Assembly (NCBI GenBank): GCA_003168295.1
Contig: PMST01000457.1
Span: 1-9,657 of the forward strand
DNA: 9,657 bases
Direction: 5' to 3'
Source: Actinomycetota bacterium
GTDB lineage: Bacteria; Actinomycetota; Actinomycetes; Streptosporangiales; Streptosporangiaceae
The notes under the pieces are model-generated. The model saw only the letters and a program-made list of their open reading frames with translations. It had not been told where the DNA came from and ran no database searches. The stretch's first letter is position 1; every line of letters starts with the position of its first letter. The position numbers were made by a program, and so were the translations under genes. Below are positions 5,669-9,657 of the stretch, piece by piece.

Positions 5669-7110
5669 CACCTGAAGGTCTCTGCCAGCGGGAGGCGCAG
5701 GTGGAATGCGGCTCCTTCGCCGGGCTTGGTGTCGACGGTGAGCTCACCGCCATGGGCCGCGGTTAGCGACGCCGCGATGGCCAGGCCAAGCCCGGCGCCG
5801 CCATGGGCACGGGTCCTGGCGTCGTCGGTCCGGTAGAACCGGTCGAACACGTGCGACGCCTGCTCCTGCGTCATGCCCGGCCCGCGGTCGGCCACGGTGA
5901 GCTGCACGCTGCTAGCCGTGATCGACACAGTCACCGTTACCGGCGTTTGCTGCGGGGTGTGCTGGACGGCGTTGCCGATCAGGTTGTCGATAATCTGACG
6001 CAGCCGCTCCGCATCGGCGTCCACGACTACCGGCTCAGCCGCCTCGAGCTTGATCGGCCGCCCGACGGCCACGAGGCGGGCCTGCTGGACGGCTTCGGCC
6101 GCGATGCTGGCCAGGTCGACGGGCTGACGGTCCAAGGCACGCCCGGCGTCGAATCTCGCCAGCAGCAGGAGATCGTCCACCAGCCGTCCCATCCGGTCGG
6201 CCTCGCGGGCGGCCAGGCCCATTAGCCGCAGGAGTTCCCCCGGGCTGGCGCCGTCGCCCTGCTGCAGGCCGTACTCGGCGAGCCCGCGCACCGAGGTCAG
6301 CGGCGTCCGCAGTTCATGGCTGGCGTCGGCGATAAAACGCCGCATCCGGTCCTGCGATCGCACGGCGCGGGCCTCACCGTCCGCGCGCGCCAGGTAGGCG
6401 GCCTCGATGCTGGCCAGCATCATGTCGAGCGCCTCGGCCAGCCGCCCAACTTCGGTGTTGCCCGGCGCAAGGTCAATGCGGCGGGAGAGGTCGCCGCCCG
6501 CGATCGCCACGGCCGTCGCCTCGATCCGGCGAAGCGGTGCCAGGCTGGCCCGCACCAGCGGCAGGCCGATGCCAGCGAGCAGCACGACGGCTATGGCCGC
6601 TGCGATCGCGTCGGCAACCTCCAGGCGGGTCACCGTGCTATTGAGGTCGCCGAGATTGGTCGCGATGACCAGATGACCTCCGCCGGACACCTGCTGCACC
6701 AAGACGCGCCAGGAGGTCCCCGACGTATTCGCGGCTGCGGTAAACGGCGTGCCGACATCCCTGAGCTGCGCGGCGGACAGCGGCGGTCCGTCCGCGGCGC
6801 CCAGCGGTCCGCCCGCCATGCTGACCTTCCCGTCCGTGCTGATCACCTCGACCAGGAACTGCGCGGGCAGCCCCCGGGGACGGCTGCTGCCACTCGGCTG
6901 GAGGTGCTGCCGCGCCACGATCCCGTTCGCGACCGTCGCGAAGTCCTGCAGCTGGGAGTCTGTCCTGGAAAGCAGGTAGCTGCGCAGCAGTGTGGTACCG
7001 AGAACCGCGGTCACCAGGGAGGTCAAGACGACCAGGAGCGCGGCGGCCGCCATCACCCGGGTTCGCAGCGATGCACCCCGCACGGCCGCCGGCCACCGGC
7101 TCCTCCTCAT
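5668..7110 (-). CDS. sensor histidine kinase with HAMP domain
   Basis: This is a 480-residue inner-membrane kinase that autophosphorylates on His and passes the phosphate to its regulator. Domain order: cytoplasmic N-terminus; TM1 about residues 19-42; extracytoplasmic sensor about 46-161; TM2 about 165-187; HAMP about 188-241; HisKA with the H-box SHELRTPL (His265); HATPase with N-box IIDNLIGNAVQHT (Asn376, Asn380), G1 DRGPGM (Asp408), F-box FDRFYR (422-427) and G2 GAGLGLAI (438-445). All catalytic boxes look intact. The ATG at 7110 is chosen over upstream in-frame starts because the longer frame would add 54 residues lying inside the regulator gene; GAGG at 7125-7122 serves as its ribosome binding site. 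The gene starts 13 bases after the regulator stop, so they form one operon. The signal sensed is unknown. Confidence 0.93.
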   Translation of the reverse strand: MRRSRWPAAVRGASLRTRVMAAAALLVVLTSLVTAVLGTTLLRSYLLSRTDSQLQDFATVANGIVARQHLQPSGSSRPRGLPAQFLVEVISTDGKVSMAGGPLGAADGPPLSAAQLRDVGTPFTAAANTSGTSWRVLVQQVSGGGHLVIATNLGDLNSTVTRLEVADAIAAAIAVVLLAGIGLPLVRASLAPLRRIEATAVAIAGGDLSRRIDLAPGNTEVGRLAEALDMMLASIEAAYLARADGEARAVRSQDRMRRFIADASHELRTPLTSVRGLAEYGLQQGDGASPGELLRLMGLAAREADRMGRLVDDLLLLARFDAGRALDRQPVDLASIAAEAVQQARLVAVGRPIKLEAAEPVVVDADAERLRQIIDNLIGNAVQHTPQQTPVTVTVSITASSVQLTVADRGPGMTQEQASHVFDRFYRTDDARTRAHGGAGLGLAIAASLTAAHGGELTVDTKPGEGAAFHLRLPLAETFR

Positions 7111-7123
7111 GGCAGCGGGATCC

Positions 7124-7825
7124 TCACGGGGGCGGGATCCGCAGCACGTAACCGTAGCCGCGGACGGTGTGGACCAGCGTCGGCTGCCCCTGGTCGACCT
7201 TGCGCCGCAGGTAGCAGACGCACGGTTCGACCACGTTGCCGTCACGGTCCGGGTCGTCGTGCCCCCAGACATGGTCCAGGATCTGGCTTTTGCTGACCAC
7301 CCGGCCCGCGTTCACCATCAAGAACCGCAGCAGCCGGTACTCAGTGGGCGTCAGCGCGACGACGGCACCCTCTCGCCTGACCTCGTGCGCATCCTCGTCC
7401 AACTCGAGGTCGGCGACGCGCAACCGCGAACGGGGAGCGTCCGGCCGAGTGCGCTTCAGCACCGCCCGGATGCGGCCAAGCAGCTCGTCCAGGCTGAACG
7501 GCTTCGTGACGTAATCGTCCCCGCCCACGTCGAACCCCCGGACGCGGGCAGGCACCTCGTCCCGGGCGCTCAGGAAGATCACCGGAACCTCGGAACCCCC
7601 GGACCGTATCCGGCGGAGCGCCTCGAACCCGTCACCGTCCGGCATCATCACGTCCAGCAGGACAAGATCCGGCCGGGATGAGGCGGCGGCCCGCACCGCC
7701 TCGCCGCCGCTCGCCGCCGTCACCACCTCGAACCCCGCCAGACGCAGCGATCCCGACAGGAGCTCCAGGATCGTCGCCTCGTCGTCCACGACCAGCAAGC
7801 GCGCAGACTCCGTTATGGCTTTCAT
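7124..7825 (-). CDS. OmpR-family response regulator (PhoP/TrcR-like)
   Basis: This 233-residue transcription factor has a receiver domain (about 9-125) with Asp14-Asp15, phosphoacceptor Asp58 (LVLLDVMMP), Ser86 and Lys108 (VTKPF), followed by a winged-helix DNA-binding domain (about 135-229) with LTPTEYRLLRFL, KSQILDHVWG and VHTVRGYGYVL. Its closest look-alike from memory is mycobacterial PhoP. The recognition-helix region reads NVVEPCVCYLRRKV where PhoP has NVVESYVSYLRRKI, so Pro201, Cys202 and Cys204 are unusual. The ATG at 7825 is preferred. A TTG at 7846 would add seven residues (MRSYRGA) but has no better ribosome binding site, and neither start has a strong one. The gene heads the operon with the downstream sensor kinase, which is presumably its phosphodonor. 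Confidence 0.93.
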   Translation of the reverse strand: MKAITESARLLVVDDEATILELLSGSLRLAGFEVVTAASGGEAVRAAASSRPDLVLLDVMMPDGDGFEALRRIRSGGSEVPVIFLSARDEVPARVRGFDVGGDDYVTKPFSLDELLGRIRAVLKRTRPDAPRSRLRVADLELDEDAHEVRREGAVVALTPTEYRLLRFLMVNAGRVVSKSQILDHVWGHDDPDRDGNVVEPCVCYLRRKVDQGQPTLVHTVRGYGYVLRIPPP

Positions 7826-7962
7826 AGCCCCACGGTATGACCGCAACCTGACCGGTCGCCGACCGCACGCCGCAAGCCCGCTCCAAGGCTGTTATGAGCT
7901 CATTGACAGGGCGCCCGCCGCCCAGCCCGCCGTGCTCGCCGACATCCGGTGGGTACGGGCGG

Positions 7963-8096
7963 AAACTCGAGGCGATGCGACTCGACCGCGCGAACCTCCT
8001 CATGGCTATCCGGGCCTCGCTCTCGGCCCGACGCCGAGAGCGAGGCCCGGCCCGCTCGATTACCTGCGCGACGAACTCGGTTCGGCCGCCGGCTGA
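7963..8096 (+). pseudogene. relic of a small actinobacterial protein ending in YLRDEL
   Basis: One frame reads KLEAMRLDRANLLMAIRASL and SAR up to about 8031, and another reads ARPGPLDYLRDELGSAAG up to the TGA at 8094-8096. Together they resemble small uncharacterised actinobacterial proteins I recall, with a Leu/Arg-rich helix (LxRANLLAAIRAALAA), an acidic turn (DGEADP) and YLRDEL. The third frame between them supplies DAESEA, which fits the turn, so the ancestral frame is broken at least once. The break coincides with the 18-bp inverted repeat at 8010-8050. I do not know a function for the family, and the assignment rests on short motifs. It lies 138 bases upstream of, and divergent from, the OmpR-family regulator gene. 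Confidence 0.35.
8010..8050. repeat. perfect 18-bp inverted repeat with 5-base loop
   Basis: CCGGGCCTCGCTCTCGGC (8010-8027) and GCCGAGAGCGAGGCCCGG (8033-8050) are exact reverse complements around the loop CCGAC. As RNA this would be a very stable G/C-rich hairpin on either strand. There is no T-run after it. It could block transcription coming from either side, or be a scar of a short inverted duplication that broke the small gene it lies in. Confidence 0.75.
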
Positions 8097-8198
8097 CGGC
8101 GGTGGTGTGCTCGGGCAGGAACCGGCCCCAGGACTCGAACGGCCAATGACTGCCAGGAAAGGAACCACCTTGAACAAGACCTGATCAACCCGAGGGGT

Positions 8199-8241
8199 GG
8201 GGACTTTTAACTGGCCACCACCGGGGACCGCAACTTGGCCA
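8199..8241. repeat. two 19-base repeats resembling the end of an IS21-type element
   Basis: GGGGACTTTTAACTGGCCA (8199-8217) and GGGGACCGCAACTTGGCCA (8223-8241) repeat at a 24-base period and share GGGGAC at one end and GGCCA at the other. Actinobacterial IS21-type elements, as I recall them, carry multiple short repeats of this GGGGACTTTT-TGGCCA flavour at their ends. No istA or istB coding sequence is present, so this would be an orphan end. The assignment is by resemblance only. Confidence 0.35.
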
Positions 8242-8485
8242 TTGACAGGATGGGCCAGTCTTGATGGGCGCAGAGGTGGTTGATCTGTGCGGGTAGGACG
8301 GCTGCCTAACGCCCGGTCATGCCTCGCCGCATCTGGCTATCCCTTCGGAGTCATCGCCCATTTGCTGCCCCACAGGGGCGCTCGGCAACGCTCGCGGCGA
8401 GCACAGGCTCGTGACGCTCGCCACAGGTCGTAACCTGCGTGCTGGTAGCACAACTCCTGCCATCTGACGAAGTGGGTGACCAGCT
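8242..8485. other. noncoding gap before the TMEM175 gene
   Basis: I see no gene, relic or clear promoter in this stretch. Together with the repeat block before it, it forms about 300 bases without a coding call. It presumably contains the promoter of the channel gene, but no convincing -35/-10 pair could be chosen. Confidence 0.4.
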
Positions 8486-9112
8486 TTGGGACCAGGAAGA
8501 CTTCACGCGCTCATCGACGGCGTCTTCGCCATCGCATTGACCCTGCTGGTCTTGGACCTGCCCAAGCCTGCCCACTCGACTCAGCTCGTCCACGATCTGC
8601 TGCACCAGTGGCCATCGTATGTGGCCTACCTGGTGTCGTTCGTGACGATCGGCCTCCTGTGGATCGAGCATCACGGAATGATGAGCGCGGTCCGCTCCAT
8701 CGACCGGCGGTTCCTAGAGCGAACGCTGGCCTTCTTGCTGTTCATCTCCATCATCCCGTGGCCGACCGCGCTTGCCTCGAACTACGCCGGTCAAGGAGTC
8801 CCCCAGGCGCGGGCTGCAGCAGTCCTGTATGCAGCCACGATGCTCATGATGGGCTTGTCGTTCACTTGGGGATGGCGCTATCTCTCGGCGCATCCGGAGC
8901 TGGTCGCCGAGCCTGCCCGCCCCGCGTTCCCGGCCGGGGCGCGCCGGGCGCTGCTGGGGGGTCTGGTCTACTTCGTCGCCATCGCTGTGGCGTTCCTTAG
9001 CCCCACCGCCTCCTTCGCTATCGACGCCTTCGTGGCCGTCTACTTCGCTGCCTCCAAGAGCAAGGTCCCCGGGCTGATTGTCCGATCGGCGGATGCAGAT
9101 GGCTCCAGTTAG
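8486..9112 (+). CDS. TMEM175 family (DUF1211) membrane protein, putative potassium channel
   Basis: This is a 208-residue integral membrane protein. About six hydrophobic helices can be placed near residues 8-25, 43-60, 79-98, 109-129, 155-172 and 174-190, as in bacterial TMEM175, which assembles as a tetrameric K+-selective channel. The first helix RLHALIDGVFAIALTLLVLD matches the family signature RxxxFSDGVxAIxxTLLVL, except that Leu9-Ile10 replace Phe-Ser. The second helix has the familiar WPSYVAYLVSFVTIGLLWIE followed by HH. The TTG at 8486 is the only start that keeps helix 1, because an in-frame TGA lies at 8477-8479; GGGTGA (8474-8479) is a weak ribosome binding site. The gene is monocistronic in this view, with a hairpin after the stop. 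Family assignment is firm; ion selectivity is inferred from the family. Confidence 0.85.
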   Translation: MGPGRLHALIDGVFAIALTLLVLDLPKPAHSTQLVHDLLHQWPSYVAYLVSFVTIGLLWIEHHGMMSAVRSIDRRFLERTLAFLLFISIIPWPTALASNYAGQGVPQARAAAVLYAATMLMMGLSFTWGWRYLSAHPELVAEPARPAFPAGARRALLGGLVYFVAIAVAFLSPTASFAIDAFVAVYFAASKSKVPGLIVRSADADGSS

Positions 9113-9122
9113 ACCCGCGGGC

Positions 9123-9141
9123 CGGACTGTTGCCCAGTCCG
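9123..9141 (+). terminator. hairpin after the TMEM175 gene
   Basis: CGGACTG (9123-9129) and CAGTCCG (9135-9141) form a perfect 7-bp stem with a TTGCC loop, beginning 10 bases after the stop of the channel gene. There is no T-run, as is common for actinobacterial terminators. Position and shape support a terminator. Confidence 0.5.
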
Positions 9142-9504
9142 CACATCAGCGGGAGCGATAGCCCTACGGCCTGCGGCCGAACCGCGGTCCGATACGGGCC
9201 CCGGTGGACCTATTGAGTGGACACCGACCATGTGAGGGCCGACTTGGACGGTGCTACCCGCAGCCCATCATGGGATAGCGAATGCGGCCCGGTGGCCGCG
9301 CAACCGCATCATCCGCTAGCCGCGATGATGCTCCTTCGCCGACTGGTCAAGAACCGTGTGAAGCTCCGCCACGGACGAACACACGGACTGGCGCGTACAC
9401 GAGAGCACCTTAAGACTCCGCCGTCAGGCGGGTACTCCCCGCTTGCGGTATAAGAAGGGCATGGTAGACGCTTTCGCAACCGAACCCGCGCTGGCTGGCC
9501 AGTG
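9142..9504. other. intergenic stretch before the SRPBCC-type gene
   Basis: No convincing gene is seen. A 78-codon plus-strand frame at 9217-9453 resembles no family I know and is rich in His and Arg. A short hairpin, CCGCC (9418-9422) with GGCGG (9427-9431), lies near the right end, and TATAAG at 9449-9454 could be a -10 element for the downstream gene, though no matching -35 is evident. Confidence 0.35.
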
Positions 9505-9657
9505 ATGTTCAGCAGCGTCGAGGCCAGCGATGCGGAGAAGAAAACCGGCCGTCCCGGGGATGCGCTCGTCGAACCGGCCGATGTCGTCATGGACAGGGCT
9601 TTCACCGTCGCGGCCCCGCCTGAGGCGGTCTGGCCCTGGCTGGTCCAGCTCGGCAAG
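9505..9657 (+). CDS. SRPBCC-family (polyketide cyclase/dehydrase-like) protein, N-terminal part, runs off the right edge
   Basis: Fifty-one codons are visible. After a variable N-terminus (MFSSVEASDAEKKTGRPGDA) comes LVEPADVVMDRAFTVAAPPE, then AVWPWLVQLGK at the edge. The pattern D-x-V-M-D-R-A-(F/I)-x-(V/I)-x-A-P-x-x-x-V-W-P-W-L-V-Q-(L/M)-G is characteristic of the first strand and helix of a START/SRPBCC-type ligand-binding fold common in actinobacteria. Members bind hydrophobic ligands in a central cavity; the ligand and reaction here cannot be told. The ATG at 9505 is the best start in frame, with no strong ribosome binding site upstream. It overlaps by one base the TGA (9503-9505) of a 14-codon frame beginning at 9461, which might be a leader peptide but is just as likely chance. 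Confidence 0.62.
   Translation, partial: MFSSVEASDAEKKTGRPGDALVEPADVVMDRAFTVAAPPEAVWPWLVQLGK

Noticed and set aside
6316..7296. 326-codon open frame on the plus strand
   Set aside because: It lies antisense to the sensor kinase and regulator genes and has Arg/Gly/His-rich composition without motifs; the kinase on the other strand has every catalytic box.
8126..8146. Sequence resembling a tRNA T-loop read on the minus strand (GTTCGAGTCC)
   Set aside because: The flanking bases do not pair into a T-stem, and no acceptor stem or anticodon arm could be assembled around it.
9217..9453. 78-codon plus-strand frame
   Set aside because: No good ribosome binding site, no recognised family, and composition typical of chance frames in GC-rich DNA.
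9461..9505. 14-codon frame overlapping the SRPBCC-type start by one base, as a leader peptide
   Set aside because: Its ribosome binding site spacing is too short, and a frame this small is easily chance.
1..9657. CRISPR array, rRNA genes or a complete biosynthetic or defence cluster
   Set aside because: No regularly spaced repeats, no conserved rRNA segments and no clustered effector genes were seen on reading both strands.

Overview
This window looks like high-GC actinobacterial chromosome (Actinomycetota). The evidence is the strong G/C bias at third codon positions, repeated use of TTG starts, and families that are typical of the phylum: a DUF5999 small protein, STAS domains with Cys in place of Ser, a TnsA-like endonuclease relic, and a DUF5666/PepSY exported protein beside a PhoP/TrcR-like two-component system. 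I cannot name a genus. All family calls come from reading motifs by eye; no searches were run.

Left part (1-1990): the window opens inside a minus-strand adenylate kinase gene, then a noncoding stretch with an inverted repeat, then a minus-strand STAS-domain gene whose 5' part appears frameshifted. An intact DUF5999 gene follows on the plus strand. The next 850 bases are a mobile-element graveyard: an IS630-type helix-turn-helix relic with an in-frame stop, then a TnsA-like endonuclease relic spread over all three forward frames.

Centre-left (1997-3981): a tight plus-strand pair, a receiver-only response regulator that overlaps by four bases (TTGA) a 542-residue double-domain KaiC/RadA-like ATPase. 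This is the most interesting intact module: a phosphorelay output joined to a KaiC-type ATPase, with no kaiA or kaiB in view and changes at residues that matter in cyanobacterial KaiC.

Centre (3982-4643) is gene-poor and holds the probable C-terminal tail of a lost serine recombinase. Then comes a minus-strand signalling block, read right to left: an OmpR-family regulator (7825-7124), a sensor histidine kinase 13 bases downstream (7110-5668), a 301-base gap with two different direct repeats that could be operator sites, and an exported DUF5666 + PepSY-like protein (5366-4644). The likely logic is a membrane sensor and regulator controlling, or being modulated by, the exported protein.

Right part (7826-9657): a decayed small-protein gene interrupted by a perfect 18-bp inverted repeat, a short tandem motif resembling the end of an IS21-type element, an intact plus-strand TMEM175-family (DUF1211) channel gene with a downstream hairpin, and at the right edge the start of a plus-strand SRPBCC-family gene. 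I see no rRNA, tRNA, CRISPR array or complete insertion sequence.
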